A stretch of 64,000 nucleotides of DNA from Metarhizium brunneum (Eukaryota > Ascomycota > Sordariomycetes > Hypocreales > Clavicipitaceae): the NCBI RefSeq assembly GCF_013426205.1, contig NC_089425.1, positions 62,001 through 126,000 on the forward strand, read 5' to 3'. Within the stretch, counting starts at the first letter, position 1, and each line of letters begins with the position of its first letter. Both the position numbers and the translations under genes were made by a program. The notes beneath the pieces were generated by a model, which was given only the letters and a program-made list of their open reading frames with translations, was not told where the DNA came from and searched no databases. Shown here piece by piece: positions 1-12,138 of this stretch.

Positions 1-2570
1 ATCCAAGCTCAGAGACAAGCACAATCCATCGTCTGTATACGCCCGAGATGGCTCGCTGATATGCTGTGTACTCATGGGGAGACATGTCTCGGGGGCATGC
101 ATCTTGGTGAGCCGCAATCTCATAGGAGCTCGGGTGCTCTGAGTTGTCCATGTATAACGAAGCGTCGGCAAATGGATCTAAAATACTTTCAGGAAGCCAA
201 GAACCGAGTAAATGATGATACCAGGGTGCCTCGTCATGCTCGTGCGGCCATATGCAGTTTTCTTGGTCATAGTATGCAAAATCCGGACCAAAGGGCAATA
301 GCACTTGATCTTCGGACTTGGGCATCTTTTGCTTACGATAATGTGTTTGCAAAAAAGACTTCTGATGAGATGCCAAAGTTATCGAGGTTGACACATTTTT
401 GTGCTCAAATTCCCGCAGAGGTTTCAAGTCCTCTAAATAGGTATTCGCACAACTTTCCTCAAATTCCTTCACTCCCAACATCCTCAATGCCCAGGTCGCA
501 TCCCGATACAAGCAGAGATATTCGGGCATGTTGAGTTCGAGCAAAATGGCCGCTTTGGCCGATTCTTCTTCGGGAAGGAATGCCTCATGAACCATGATTT
601 TAAGGCGCTTACGACGACGCGCCTGCCGGCATCTTTCACAGCGGTCCCCAAAGAGACGGCCGTCCTGCATGCGACTGCAACAACAGACCCCCTGCTGAAT
701 TTGGTCTGATAATTCCTCGTATCTGGCCATGAGTTGATCTAGTTCTATTTTCTTGGCCTGCGCGGACTTTGCATACGCATTTCCAATCTGTGAACTGAGA
801 GGTTGCAGGCCAAAGCTGTCATCGTTGTCTCGGAAAAGTGTTGCAGGGAAAGCCGCGGTACAACCGGGGTGACTGAAGATGGTCCCATGGCCGGTCTTGC
901 AGCGCTTGATGCGGTCAGATATATATCGCTGCACATGGCGGAGTCGCTCCATGTCGTTTCTTGTCATGAGACAAAGCATGTCTATAGCCTCGGGAACAAA
1001 TACGGGGTGATAGTCTCGGAGAAGGGGACAAATCGTGGTTGCTAGAGAGTCGATAGCAACCCAAAGCTCAAAAAGATTGAGCAGATACTGGCTCATGAGG
1101 ATCTCATTGTTGCGGTAGTAGTAACCAACCTTTTTCATGTAATTGAGCATTGTCGAAGAAAGCTTGATACATTTAGCTTCGGGCGAAGGAAATGAACCAC
1201 GTAGCACCGACATTGTTACGCTGTCCCAGACGATGAGCTTGCAGCATTGGGTTGCGAGCTTGTCGACCTGAGACACTGTTCCTTCAGCGAGCGAGGGAGG
1301 GCCGAGGAGACCCTGTCGTTTGGGTGGTTCTACCCCGGTAGTCAAAAGGCTCTGTAGCTTACTGCGGCTGTTTTGTAATTTCAAGACCAGATCGCTGCTG
1401 GGAGCGCGCACGGGAAGAAGTGGTATGGGACGAGTTGCCCTTCTCTTGTGGGCGTGCCAGAGGGTTGTCATGGCCCGCTTGGCGTTGGCTACAGTGGATT
1501 CGAAAAAGGATCTTGTCTTGGAGAACTCTCTTTCGTACAGCTGACGGAGGGCAACAGGAGCTTCAGACATGGCAGTTTGCAGCTTGGCGAGCCGACGGCA
1601 CAGTTTGGCCTGCAACATGAGAGTCTTTTCGGGATGTAGAGCGGGCTGGCAGTCGGTCAGAAGATGAGCAAGGACGACGCACATGGCGAACTTGAAGTGG
1701 ACGCGACTGGTACCGAGATCATCGCCGCATGAAGTCAACAGAATTCGCTGGACGGCAACTCGAAGCGCCAGCCAGTAGGGAGAGCGCCTCCAAGGAGTTT
1801 CGGACGCTATTCTAAGCACAACGTCGTCTCTGATGCGTTTTTGAACGGCATGGACGGGAAAGGGCCTCCCCGTGGCTTCAAGGAACGACATGAGCATTTC
1901 CGTGATGAGGGCCGGGCTCGGAGTATCGCGTGGCTCGACAACCATTCCTCCCCCCTTGGATGATCGGGCTGCGAACTTGTCCAAGGCGACCTCACTGGCC
2001 TGCTCCAAGAACTCTGCAAGGACATGCTGGAACGCATCTTTGCTGAACTCGGACTCGGCTACAGCAGCAGAACGACCAGGAAAAGTCCACTGGAGGGCGT
2101 GGTTGGCTTCGAGTACAGCCGGAGCAGTAGGTGAAGCCTCGAATGCCTCGAAGACCACCTCGTTGGTGCTATGCAACTTGTCAGCGAGGAACAAGTCTAC
2201 AGCAAGCTACATGAGATACGCACTCGTTGTTTTTGTGAATGATGATGACAGCGTTTTGCTGCACAGCGTGAAGGACAAGCCAGGCAACGGATTCGTCTTG
2301 AGCAACTTGGGAGAAGGCTGCCGCCAGAGATTCCTTGGAGGCGGGGTCCCGGTTCAGATGCTGTGTCAGGAGCAAGGACGCCTCAACAGTGTCCCAAAGG
2401 TTTTCGGTTTCACGGCACTTCATTTGCTTGCAAGCGTCGAGGAAGCGTGCCGTCAGCTCCCGGTTGAGCGGCATGGAGTCGGTTTCTGGGGCTACTGGAA
2501 GCCTGGGGGGCAAGACCAGATGGTCAAATACAGCCTCCAGCAGCCGTGGTTGAGACGACCTTTCCGGCAT
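1..2570 (-). CDS. DUF6606/DUF3638-family giant protein, N-terminal part (runs off left edge)
   Basis: The start is the ATG at 2570. Exon 1 is 2224-2570 and exon 2 runs from 2168 past base 1; the 55-nt intron 2169-2223 has donor GTGCGT, branch GCTGAC and acceptor TAG. About 838 residues are present and the frame stays open to the window edge. The N-terminus (VFDHLVLPPRLP, then AVQQNAVIIIH after residue 100) matches the DUF6606 domain that begins these proteins. Further on, a CCCSRMQDG..CERC stretch and VHEAFLPEEESAKAAILLEL, then MSPHEYTAYQRAISG near the edge, match the region before and into DUF3638. Family members are about 3000 residues and are often annotated as ubiquitinyl hydrolases, but their biochemistry is poorly established. 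The C-terminal two thirds lie outside the window, so completeness of the gene cannot be judged. Confidence 0.88.
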
Positions 2571-3533
2571 GGGGAGATGCCCTGGGAGAAGCCCCGTGAG
2601 ATGAAGCTGTTGGGTCTCGTTGGTTTGGGCGTGATGATGATGATTGTAAAATTTCGGTGTGAAGATTGAAGCGGAGCCTCACGCACGAAGGATGCAAGGC
2701 ACAGACTGGCACATGCAGGCAAACGGCCAAGCGAGTCGGTGAGGCTGCCCACAGGCCTGGTCGTCTGTAGTATTGACATGTCAAGTTATAAGTGAAAGTT
2801 TGGCCCCGGTCAATAAATCAATTGATGGCTTTCGCCTTGACCAGGTGCCCCAAGGTGCAAACATTTGAAGTCGAGATGACAACCCGCAAAGTGGCGTTGG
2901 TCTGTGCGAGCCCGGCACCCAAAGTGGGGCGTGGCAAACCGCACTAGGAACAGCCCACAGCAAACATGGAAATAATTTCCTCTTTAGACTTTGACCGCGC
3001 TCGCCACAATCCCAAGTCGTCGATTCACATCCTATCTGAGACGAGTTGGATGAGTGCAACGCATTTCCATTTGGCGTTACTTTTTCTCTGCCAAGGCCTC
3101 GTCATAGTACACCAAAGACCAAAGAGTCAAGACCATCAAAAATCACCTCGCCGTCGCAGTTGAGACACGCCACCACGCAGGCCAATGACATACCGGCTCC
3201 ATTGTCAACGAGTGAGTCATCTGGCCATTCTTTTACCTACTACGCTCAGCTTAGCTTGTACATATGTGCATGTAAGCATGAAATTAAAAGCCGGCTAGCA
3301 AACCTACTGCCAAACCAAAAACTCCGTCCTTTTGATCATTTGAACCTAGGCATTTTCTGTGAAAGCGGCCACCCTCCCATAGCTCAAGGTACCAAGCTTG
3401 GTCACGCGGACCTGCTTAGTAGTCGCCCACATCTTTTACCATAATTACCTGCGTATTTATAATGCTTCTTATCACACTTTGAATCACCTTCCGATATCTT
3501 TCTGTGTCTGCGTCCACGATTGCCACAAACAAG
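2571..3533. other. intergenic, divergent promoter region
   Basis: This 963-base gap separates the start of the DUF6606/DUF3638 gene (minus) from the start of the hypothetical gene at 3534 (plus). The open frames here are short and have no recognisable protein features. It should hold both promoters. I see no clear motif to name. Confidence 0.6.
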
Positions 3534-4148
3534 ATGGACATCAGTCAATCAATCGAACGAAGCCACGATGACGACGGTCCAGTCGGCATTACTTTGTGGC
3601 AATCGCCAGAGGATGGTGAGCCAAATCTTGACTGTCATGATTCGGACCCGAACCTCTCTGTCACCTGCGACAATATCCCATTTGGCGACTGTTGCGCGGG
3701 CGAAGAGAACGAGCTATTCGATAGTGCCGAAAGCGACCAAGCCGAGGGCATGACCAGCTTCGATCTCTATGCCGGGAGTGGCGATGATCCTTGCCGCCAG
3801 ATTATTACCAGCAGCAGCTCGAGAGATAAGCCCTGTCTGGCCGGCAGCTCTGCGGGGATGAGCATAACCGGTGCTGCCCTGGAGGTCCCTGAAGATAAAA
3901 GTATTGGCGATATTCCAGGGCCCGCGGAGAATAGCGAGGTAGTGGTACCCAAAAAACGAGTATGGCGGGCAAGCCTCTATGGATATCGCGACGCAAACCG
4001 TAACATGTACTACATTCCTGTTAAATCCCCGCTTGGGGACGAGTATCGGAAGCTGGCGACGCGGCGGGAGAAGATGGAGTTTATGGCTAAACATGGCATG
4101 TCTAGGGAGGATGTTAGGGAAGCAAAACGACAACTGGCACAGGAATAA
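3534..4148 (+). CDS. hypothetical protein, 204 aa, acidic N-terminal half, basic C-terminal tail
   Basis: I do not recognise this protein. It is a single intronless frame from the ATG at 3534 (good context, caagATGG) to TAA. The same frame is open 30 bases upstream but only from a GTG. The first two thirds are acidic and rich in Ser, Asp and Gly, probably disordered. The C-terminal 65 residues are basic and better structured (KKRVWRASLYGYRD, then a predicted helix ending REDVREAKRQLAQE). No signal peptide or membrane segment is seen. Codon use looks coding, but there is no homology I can name, so a spurious frame remains possible. Confidence 0.55.
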   Translation: MDISQSIERSHDDDGPVGITLWQSPEDGEPNLDCHDSDPNLSVTCDNIPFGDCCAGEENELFDSAESDQAEGMTSFDLYAGSGDDPCRQIITSSSSRDKPCLAGSSAGMSITGAALEVPEDKSIGDIPGPAENSEVVVPKKRVWRASLYGYRDANRNMYYIPVKSPLGDEYRKLATRREKMEFMAKHGMSREDVREAKRQLAQE

Positions 4149-4678
4149 TGCCGTCATGTGTGGGAAACGGCGGGTTCTGACAAGATGCCTTGGGGTCAAT
4201 GGGGGTTCTCTGGCTCAACGACCATCTGGGGAGTGGAAGCACCCGACATGTCGGCAAAGTTTTTTCCATTCTTCCATGTACCTTGTCCGTGGTTCTGATT
4301 CACGGCCAACATGTCTCACGGGCTTACCCGCTAGCTTACGCCATAGAGCCACTTGGATAAAGTTGGAATATCAACAAGCTCCGCTGCAATTCTGAATAAT
4401 TTGGTTACCTTTATTCTGTGCCATCATGTACATGACCCCTGGATCATCATACGAGCCATCCCAGAGATAGAGACTAGCCGTGATGCTCTTAAAATAAAGG
4501 TGAATGCTACCATATATACAACTATCAGGCACATCTCGAAACATGTCAACTTTTGTAATTGGGAACACGCCTCATGACGATGCAGTCCCCGCCAGCAAGC
4601 TCCATGCCAACACATGGCCATATACCGTGCTCTGTACCTGATTACTTGAGGAGTGGCATTTTTGCTCCGGCCCAATAT
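4149..4678. other. intergenic, convergent gene ends
   Basis: This 530-base stretch lies between the 3' ends of the hypothetical gene and the phosphoesterase gene. Short frames occur on both strands but none has coding character. It presumably holds both 3' UTRs. Confidence 0.6.
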
Positions 4679-6691
4679 TTAGTAGCTGACGCTGAAAATT
4701 TTCCAGTACTTGGCATCGCCAGAGAAGTCAAGCTCGGCCCCATCACCAGACAGGTACTTGCCTCCATCCCGCTGCTTCCAGCTATATCCCTTGCTAGCGG
4801 TGAATTGGACCGTAAACGCTTCAGCGTTCTTGGCGTCGGCGCAGAGGCTCCCGTCCTTGCAAAGATACTGCTCGTCGCTCGCACTCTGCAACGTGAAAAC
4901 ATCGCCTCCGATTTGCTCGGCATGGGCAATCCATCTGTTGGCAATGTCGTCGTGGTTTGGGGTGCTTTTGGTGACGGTTGCGCTCGTAGCAGTCTTGCTC
5001 CCCGCGTTGGTCAATGAGTGCCCATTCGTTTCCAGCACCAGGTAGCGTCCCTCGGTGAGCTTGCCACGGATTGGCTTGAAGCCGTGCTCGACCATGGTGG
5101 TGAGATCATCGATGACGCCATCTCCGGTGTAGGGAACGGGAGGTCGGGTGGCTGGAAACCTGGACTGACAGTATGAAGATCCATCGTATTGGCCTTTGAA
5201 ATTGACATGTGGCTTAGGAGCGGTTGGAAGACTGGGAATGCTGTAGTCTGGGTTTTGGAAATCAAAGGCACTAGTTAAATCGGCCATGTTGTCGCGGCGC
5301 CAGGGAACCATTTCTCTGGTTTGGACGTTTTTGCCCTTGGCAGCCTGCCACTTTTCGATAAACAGAATTTGTGAGTTGTGATCCGAGTGCTCCGTGTAGA
5401 CGCCCCCATTGCGAGTCCATGGGGAAATAATGTAAAATGGAAGTCTAAAGCCAGGGCCGGCAAAAGTATGCCCAACCTTGCCCTGCGGGTCGTTGAGCCA
5501 CTCTCCCGGTGTCCCGTCGGGCGAATGATGGGGATTCACATGGTCAAACCAGCCCCCGGTTTCGTCGTATGAAATTATTAAAGCAGTCTTGTTGTACTTG
5601 GGCGAGTTGAGAACGGCCCGAGTGATGGTGTCTTGCAGCCAGGCGCCGTCGTGTGGAGAGTAGGGCGGATGCTCAGATAGTTGCATGGGGCCTACAATCC
5701 ACGATATTTCGGGCAGAGTTCCTTTGGCAGCCTGGTCGTAGAATGAGTCAAGAGAAGAACCTTTGAGGCCGTGGTCATACAGGGCAGAGCCCTTGGTGGA
5801 CCGTCTGAACTGATCAAACCAAGCATATGGGTTGTCGTCAAAGTTATCGGCGTCCTGAAACACATTCCAAGACACCCCCGCATCCTGATAGTATTCAGCA
5901 ACAGTCTTCCACTTGAGCGGAAAGCAATTGACACCACCGCTTTCGCACCCAGGGGTCTCGTTGTTATCAATATATGGATTACCGCCTTGATCAGGCTTCT
6001 GCGGCGAACCAGGGACATTGATGGAGCCTGAAACCCAGCTGACACGATTTGGGTTGGTGGAAGCAACGACGGATTCCTATCATTGTCAATATTGAGGCCA
6101 CCTGCGGCAAGCAAACAATGGAGCAGAGGTGTCTACCTGGTACATGTCTCCAATCACCCAGTTTTCAGCCAAGGCCCACTGAGTAGGAAGGTCTTGCTTC
6201 TTATAAAATCCGATGCTCCAGGGAGTGTTGTTCATGGCCCAGTGGTCGTTTGAACCAAAGTTCCAGGCGGCGTGGTTTTCAAACCAACCATTGCTGCCAG
6301 CAGTCATGCACTGCGTTGCCTCGGACCAGTTCCCGCCGAGGTAGTTGAGGTACCACGGGGTGACATGGTCCGTCTTGGTGGTTTGCTGCCGAGTAGTGAG
6401 CTGCTTCCAAACGGGCACGCCGTTGTTTGTTTGAAGATTTGCGTCACTAAATCCACGAACACCAGCCATGGTGCCAAAGTAGTGATCAAACGCGCGGTTT
6501 TCTACCAAGTCCGGTGAGTCAATGTCAACTCAATGAATAACACAAGCATACCAAAGTTCAAAGACGTGATTACCTTGCATGAAGAGGACGACATGGTCGA
6601 TGTCCGCCAAGCCGGCAGCGTTGACATTTCCAGCAAGGGAGCTACAAAGCACCAAGATTGGCGCAAGGCCAGCGAATCGTAGTCCAGCCAT
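4679..6691 (-). CDS. secreted phospholipase C-like phosphoesterase
   Basis: Three exons: 6574-6691, 6137-6501 and 4679-6076. The introns are 6502-6573 (72 nt) and 6077-6136 (60 nt), and phases agree, giving 626 residues. Residues 1-25 form a signal peptide (MAGLRFAGLAPILVLCSSLA). The mature protein is a phosphoesterase-family enzyme (PF04185, the family of bacterial PlcH/AcpA and fungal PLCs). The first splice joins MQ to ENRAFDHYFGT, the N-terminal active-site motif. The second metal-site motif appears as SYDETGGWFDHVNPHH. Expected activity is hydrolysis of phosphocholine or related phosphodiester head groups outside the cell. NWSE, NETP and NKTA are potential N-glycosylation sites. The ~190 residues after the catalytic domain are less typical. 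Substrate cannot be set from sequence: acid phosphatase and phospholipase activities both occur in the family. Confidence 0.92.
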
Positions 6692-8275
6692 TTCTCATGG
6701 GGGGTGACTTTGCAAGAACAGAAACCTATCCAGCCATGGTTCGGGGGGAAATCAGGTGAAACATGGGGAACCTAGAATTTATAGAACAGAGCTAGCATGA
6801 GCAACGGGAAAGCATCGCTTGGCGTAGAACGAGTCCGTCTATTATGCATAAGCGCTGTATGCACGACGGCTAGCTTGAATTAGTCAAGTCCCTGATAGGC
6901 CACACCCCTTGGTGTGTTGTAGACATGAAAAAAAAGAAATGTACGTGTATTTGTCTTTTAAAAATATGGGTGGTAATACGACGCATACAGCTCCCCAATA
7001 CATGGACTCTGCACAAGACCACGTTGTCTCAACAATGCCATCCATTTCGACAGTTTTCGACATGATTTGTATCCCCGCGACCCACGTCCACGGACCATTC
7101 AAACGGCAGTCAAGACCAATAATGGTCGGTGCCGCGGCCACGAGGGTGGATTCGCAGAGGGCATGTCTGATGCAAGGAGACTTGCATCCCCTGCCATGTC
7201 GTGCATAAATGAAGCCAGGATTCGCTAGCCGACGAGTTTGCTCATCAGAAAAAGGCACCTCGGTGTCCATTCTCATCTAGTTATTGATAACTTGTGTAGC
7301 AGTCTAACCAGGTTCCCGTCAACTTTCGGCAGTTGCACAGCCGATTCGGCCAATGGAATCACGGATGCCGGCCACATGACGATTAGCTTCCTCGAACAAG
7401 ATGTTCTGTGGAGCCATTGGAGATGGAAGACGGGACTAAATAATGTACATGTAGTAGTACTGGGAAATCACGGGCCAAGCTGCACTACACTGCTCTGTCC
7501 TTGGCATGTGAGCAAAAATCCCGTTTCTGCCGTGTTGGAAGACGCGCTGTACAACAATGGAAACAATTGGCACGACCGAGATGGACCACGTGGCTGTACT
7601 TTTTTTCCATTTGATCCGTCGAATGCTACCCCACGAATGGGAGACGGGAACAGGGAACCGTGTCGTATTTTTTCAGTCATGGTCATTTATGCTGTTAAAC
7701 AGCCAATATGAATATGGCTGTGGTCGACTTCAAAGAGTCTTTCACCTATACCCCGAAACGCCACCCGACGGGAAGTCTTAGGGTCAGGAAAAATTGGCCC
7801 AATAAGAAGAGGTTCTGATCGATTGGCCAAGCCACCGTCGTTACCGAGATATCGACCTGTTCAAGCATCAAGCACGCGACACCCGCCAATCAACCGCACC
7901 AAGACGGAATGGACTCGACTCGACATGTTTTCCTGGGCATTGTCGGCACTATGCCAAAGAGTTTTTTGTTTTATTTCTCTTTCTATTTTTATTTTTTATT
8001 TTTTATTTTTCCTGGCAGCCACCGCAGCAAAGGCTATGCACCATGGCGACAGTTTTAGACAAGTCCAAGACAAGTCAATCGGGCAAAGAGAGACATTTGC
8101 CGCTGCACACACTTCGGGAAACTGACTTCCGCCCTTCGATGACACCAAGGGCGTAGAACCAACGGCCCCACACCCTCGGGCCTCGGCCAGAGATTTCTAG
8201 AACAATTCGTCATGACTAGAAAAGCCCTCCAACATCAATTCATGGCCGATTCTCTTGATGCCATAGTAACCGAAA
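6692..8275. other. long intergenic region between divergent genes
   Basis: This 1.58-kb gap separates the phosphoesterase start (minus) from the AlaX-like start (plus). Frames of 60-157 codons exist on both strands but look random in composition. A T-rich tract with repeated TTTTTA units lies at about 7985-8010. No gene can be supported. Confidence 0.6.
7985..8010. repeat. T-rich TTTTTA-type low-complexity tract
   Basis: A run of T residues is broken by single A residues at roughly six-base spacing, about 270 bases upstream of the AlaX-like start. On the plus strand it could act as a poly(dT) nucleosome-excluding promoter element. That role is inference. Confidence 0.75.
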
Positions 8276-9133
8276 ATGACAGTACCCGGCAAGACAAAAC
8301 ATGTATATCAGTACGACGGGAAGCTCACGGAGCTCGCGACAAAGGTGCACTCGGTCCGGTCCTTTGCGAGTTTGGAGGACGCCAATCGACTTCTCTTCAA
8401 GAATGGCGCCGACGACGACTTTGTCATGGTAACCAGCGAGACCATATTTCACCCTCAGGGCGGCGGACAGCCCTCCGACGAGGGTTTCATCACCTGGAGC
8501 CCCAGCGGCACCACGGCAGCCGACGCACCGCCAGACCACACCTCGTCCTTCCACGTCAAGGCCGTCCGCATCGACGCCGTCCACGGCTCGCAAGTGCTGC
8601 ACCTCGGCTCGTTTCCAACGCCCGCCGCAGCCTCCCAAGTCCAGCCCGGCGACCAAGTGACGCAGGTCCTGGACGTGGAAAAGCGCCTCCTGCACTCGCG
8701 CCTCCACACGGCCGGCCACGTCTTGGGCTCCGCCGTGCGCAGTCTGCTCGAGACGGAAATCCCCGGCTTCGACGAGCTCAAGGCCTCGCACTTCCCCGAC
8801 AGCGCGGGCTGCGAGTTCAAGGGCGCCATAGAGGGAAAGTGGAAGGCGCCGATCCAGAGGCGCGTCGACGAATACCTGGCGCGGTCGATGCCCGTCGAGG
8901 TTGAGTTTTGGACCGAGCGCGACTTTTGCAGAGAGGGCCTGGCGCGGCTGATTCCCGATCGGCGCCTGCTGCCCCCCGGCGAGGACAAGTTCCGCGTTGT
9001 GCGCATCGTCGGCGCCGACGTCTATCCCTGCGGGGGGACACACGTCGACACGACGGACTTGTGTGGCGAGACTACGGTCAAGAAGATTGCCAGGAGTAAG
9101 GGCACGAGCCGGGTGAGCTACACGGTGGCATGA
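8276..9133 (+). CDS. AlaX-like tRNA trans-editing protein (SAD domain)
   Basis: Intronless, 285 residues, ATG at 8276. The protein has the threonyl/alanyl-tRNA synthetase second additional domain (SAD, PF07973) without any aminoacylation domain. The zinc and active-site ligands are visible: HTAGH at residues 144-148 and CGGTH at 252-256, an HxxxH...CxxxH set. FHPQGGGQPSDEG (about residues 58-70) is the beta-barrel signature shared with AlaRS editing regions. The predicted role is hydrolysis of mischarged Ser-tRNA(Ala) or a related mischarged tRNA in the cytosol. A poly(A)-like AATAAA lies at 9208-9213. The next gene is convergent, 230 bases away. Substrate specificity is inferred from family only. 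Confidence 0.92.
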   Translation: MTVPGKTKHVYQYDGKLTELATKVHSVRSFASLEDANRLLFKNGADDDFVMVTSETIFHPQGGGQPSDEGFITWSPSGTTAADAPPDHTSSFHVKAVRIDAVHGSQVLHLGSFPTPAAASQVQPGDQVTQVLDVEKRLLHSRLHTAGHVLGSAVRSLLETEIPGFDELKASHFPDSAGCEFKGAIEGKWKAPIQRRVDEYLARSMPVEVEFWTERDFCREGLARLIPDRRLLPPGEDKFRVVRIVGADVYPCGGTHVDTTDLCGETTVKKIARSKGTSRVSYTVA

Positions 9134-9363
9134 GCCCTGGGCTGTGAACATGAGCGTGTAATAGAAGGACATCAAGGCTATAGACGCGGCGAGAGGGTAA
9201 GGAAAGAAATAAAAATCCCATTCATGTCTCGTATCTACGACGCCGCAGCGTCTAACAGTGAGTGTGTAGTTCCTCTACATTCCTTGAACAGTTTTGACCC
9301 AAAAATATCATACTTGATAGGCGTTGCAATGAAGGAGTCCAGATGTCCCTTCATGACCCCCCT

Positions 9364-10753
9364 TCACAAAGCCACCTTGGCCGCGACCACGTTTGTTGAA
9401 ATGAAGCCCGTCACAAATAACCAAGCCTTGCGCTCGCCCTTCTCTTTCGCCGGATCAATGGCAACGAGAACGGCAGCGCTCGCCGTCCGGATGCGCGTCG
9501 AGTCGTCCTCGAACAGAAGCCGGTTCACCCACGACTCCTCGTTGCCGGCCGTCTCGTCACGAGAAGGCGTAGCCTTCCACACTATGGCGCCGTCCGTGCC
9601 CCGAGGATTGTGTTGGTTCTTCGCCAAGTCGACGGCTCTTGGCAGACCAGCGACGACGAGGCCGCTCGCATCGTACGTCGAGTTGGCATACGGGTCACGG
9701 AACCAGCTGGGATTGTCCAGGGTGGAATCGAAGGCGACAGACTGCCGGATGGCAATCCTGGGCGATTCCCCGTCGCTCTTGGGTGAGACGACGTCGGCAA
9801 TGTGCAGCCTGCCGCTGGCGCAGCTGACGACCAGAACCTCGGACGGCGTCCGGCCGTGGCCCAGGCCGTTGTTGTTGTGGACGCCGTCGAGCGCGACCGA
9901 GGCCTTGACCTCGACGTCGCTGTCACGGAAGGAGCCGTCGGTGAGCTCGGTGAACTCGACGAAGATTGTGTTGGACCACTTGGCGCCAAAGTAGAGCGTC
10001 TCGATCTCGCGCTTGATGCCGTCTCGGTAGAAGTGGTCGTTTGTGACGAAAAACGAGGTTGGCGACACGGCGACAATGTCGTTGGGCGTGGTGATGAGCG
10101 GGTGCCACACGGAGCGGACGTGCTCGACGGAATCGCTGCCAATGTCGTAGTAGAAGACTTCGACGATGGAGCGCGCCTTGGGTTCGCTGGCGTCTTCGGC
10201 GAAGGCGGGATTCGGCAGATGGTTGACGGCGAAGAGGTAGACGGCCTTGCCCTTGGGCTTGTCGGGATCGTCGATGACGTCAATGCCATGCGTCACAAAC
10301 GGCCCGTTGAAGTTGGTGAACTTGAGCTTCTTTGCCTTCATTGTCTGCGCGGACGAGCGTCAATACAACACGTATAGTCGCCGTGACCAAGCTCGGGAGA
10401 GGGTGTATACTGACACTGGGATCAATGACCTCGATGCTGCCCTGGGCCTTGAGGCCCACGTTGGGGTCGTCGAAGTGGCCCAGGGCGGGAAACCAGGCAT
10501 ACCGGGTGGCCTCGACGCCTTCGCAGGCAGTAAAGATGAGACGGCTGGGCTCGTGGTAGTGAAGGTCCTCGCAGTGGACGGTGTCGGGGATGGTGTGGAA
10601 GTCGTTGGCGTTTGCGACGACGGTGCTGCTTTGCTTGCGTCCGAAGCCGAGCACGACCTTGGCGCGCGGCAGCTCGGCGGTATAAAGGAAGGCCGCAAAG
10701 ATGGCCAGGATTAGAATTGCTCCCGAGGAAGCCAAAGACGGTCCGCCTGCCAT
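9364..10753 (-). CDS. paraoxonase/arylesterase-like lactonase, membrane-anchored
   Basis: Two exons, 10415-10753 and 9364-10344, separated by a 70-nt intron (donor GTCAGT, acceptor CAG, phase 0); 439 residues. I chose the ATG at 10753; the frame extends upstream only from a TTG. Residues 9-28 are hydrophobic (GAILILAIFAAFLYTA) and should act as a signal anchor, as in mammalian PONs. The PON catalytic dyad is visible as THGIDVIDD (His132) and AVNHLPNP (His155). TTPNDIVAVSPTSFFVTNDH closely resembles the calcium-site segment of PON1. The fold should be a six-bladed propeller hydrolysing lactones or aryl esters. The physiological substrate is unknown; lactone detoxification or quorum quenching are possible but unproven. 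Confidence 0.9.
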
Positions 10754-11556
10754 GGTAGCTGTGATCAAAGTGAGATGGTGCAACTACTGCCTGGTTAGTT
10801 GCTCGGTCGCGGGTTGCGCACCCAACTCGACATCCGACATCAATCCATAAATATCCGCGTCCCTACCCCGGAGCTAGAGAGACCGGTGCGGGGTTCAAAC
10901 GTTGGCGGTTCCACCAGACTAGACGGCGTTTGAAGGATAATCCGAGGCTAAAGTTAAAGCTGGCACCTGGGAGCTCTTGGTTCAATGTTGCCAACGGGTC
11001 AACTGGTACTCGGTGGACGGTATGACGTTGGCGTTTTCTCCTCTATATTTCACGGCAAGGACGTGTCTTAAAAGTGGGGAACATTGCATCGCTTTGAGGC
11101 ACCGTTTTCAGTCACGACAAGTGTTTATGAAAGCGGCTCTGCTGGCATTCATGGTTTAAAGGTAAACCGGCGCTCTAGGCCCTGCGACGCGCCACTCTAG
11201 AGGCAAAATAATGACCGCATTTGCGGCTGCCTTGTCGCGATGCTATTCGCTGTCGGTTGAGCTTCGACTTTAATCCAGTAAGCCGATAGATAGCCGCCTT
11301 ATTAAACATACTTGAGTAGTATAAAGACACCCTCTTCTGATATATGCCAGATGGCATTGTACTCGTCAGTCTACTCCGTATTTTGTGCTGTCAGGCAACA
11401 GGTTACGCTGTGCTTTTAGGTCAAAAGGGATTGACGCGGACACGTGATGGCCCGTGTTCACTGATTTCTACGAGACAACGCATGTGCATCACGCAACATT
11501 CGCCAAGAAACATCTCGACACAAACGCTGCAAAACCCGCGCGACGCATCACGTACA
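10754..11556. other. intergenic, start of a gene-poor region
   Basis: An 803-base gap upstream of the paraoxonase-like gene. Only short unconvincing frames are present. A TACTCCGTA motif of the dispersed type described elsewhere lies at 11372-11380. Confidence 0.55.
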
Positions 11557-12138
11557 ATGAATACACCGCCCCCTGGGTTTCCTCTGCCCTAGTTGGACGT
11601 AAACGAACTCGATAATAGACTCCGACAGCTCACCCCTGAGATCAACTTCCCAACGGAGATGGCACAATCCAACAAATGGGCAGCCGAGCTGGCAGCTTAC
11701 AATCTCGATGCCGCATTCGTTTATGGCGCGCGCCACACTATATCTGACAAAGATTACTGGCAAGTAGAGGCTTTAAATTTGCTGGAAGCCTACCTACGAC
11801 AATCGCAAAAGGACAGACCTGAGGCGGAACGATGGCGGAACATCTGTGTCGGCGTGGAAGCTCTCCTAAAACGACAAGACATTGACACTGACGAACACCG
11901 ACAATCTATTGATAACGACGGCTATTGGGCAGTAGAAGCAGATTGCCTTCAGTCGCACACTGCCCGTCTGGAGAGCGAGCTTCTGGATGGACCTCTGGAG
12001 CTGGGGAACACAAAAGCAACATCAGGAACGATAAACTCGTCAGCCCTGGCTCTGAAACCGGGCAAGGGCTCCAGCGCAGACGCCAGCGTTGGCAGCACAC
12101 TACTGGAAACCAGCACGGCCAAACCTTGCGTCCCGTGA
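11557..12138 (+). pseudogene. probable decayed gene with in-frame TAG
   Basis: A frame opening with ATG at 11557 (MNTPPPGFPLP) meets TAG at 11590-11592 and then stays open for 181 further codons to 12138 in the same frame. The downstream part looks like real protein: hydrophilic and helical, with segments such as DKDYWQVEALNLLEAYL and GYWAVEADCLQSHTARLESE. I do not recognise the family. Two readings are possible: a pseudogene disrupted by one nonsense change, or a gene whose first exon ends upstream so that the TAG is a splice acceptor (it follows a pyrimidine-rich run). The only donor I see would make an intron of about 41 nt, which is short. More coding-like fragments follow at 12344-12863, so the original gene may have been longer. 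Confidence 0.4.

Noticed and set aside
7238..7711. A 157-codon frame in the phosphoesterase-AlaX gap as a secreted small protein
   Set aside because: It has no signal peptide, and its composition and lack of a plausible start context argue against a gene.
8212..8904. A 230-codon plus-strand frame overlapping the AlaX-like gene
   Set aside because: It is Arg/Pro-rich shadow translation; the overlapping frame has the complete HxxxH...CxxxH editing site.
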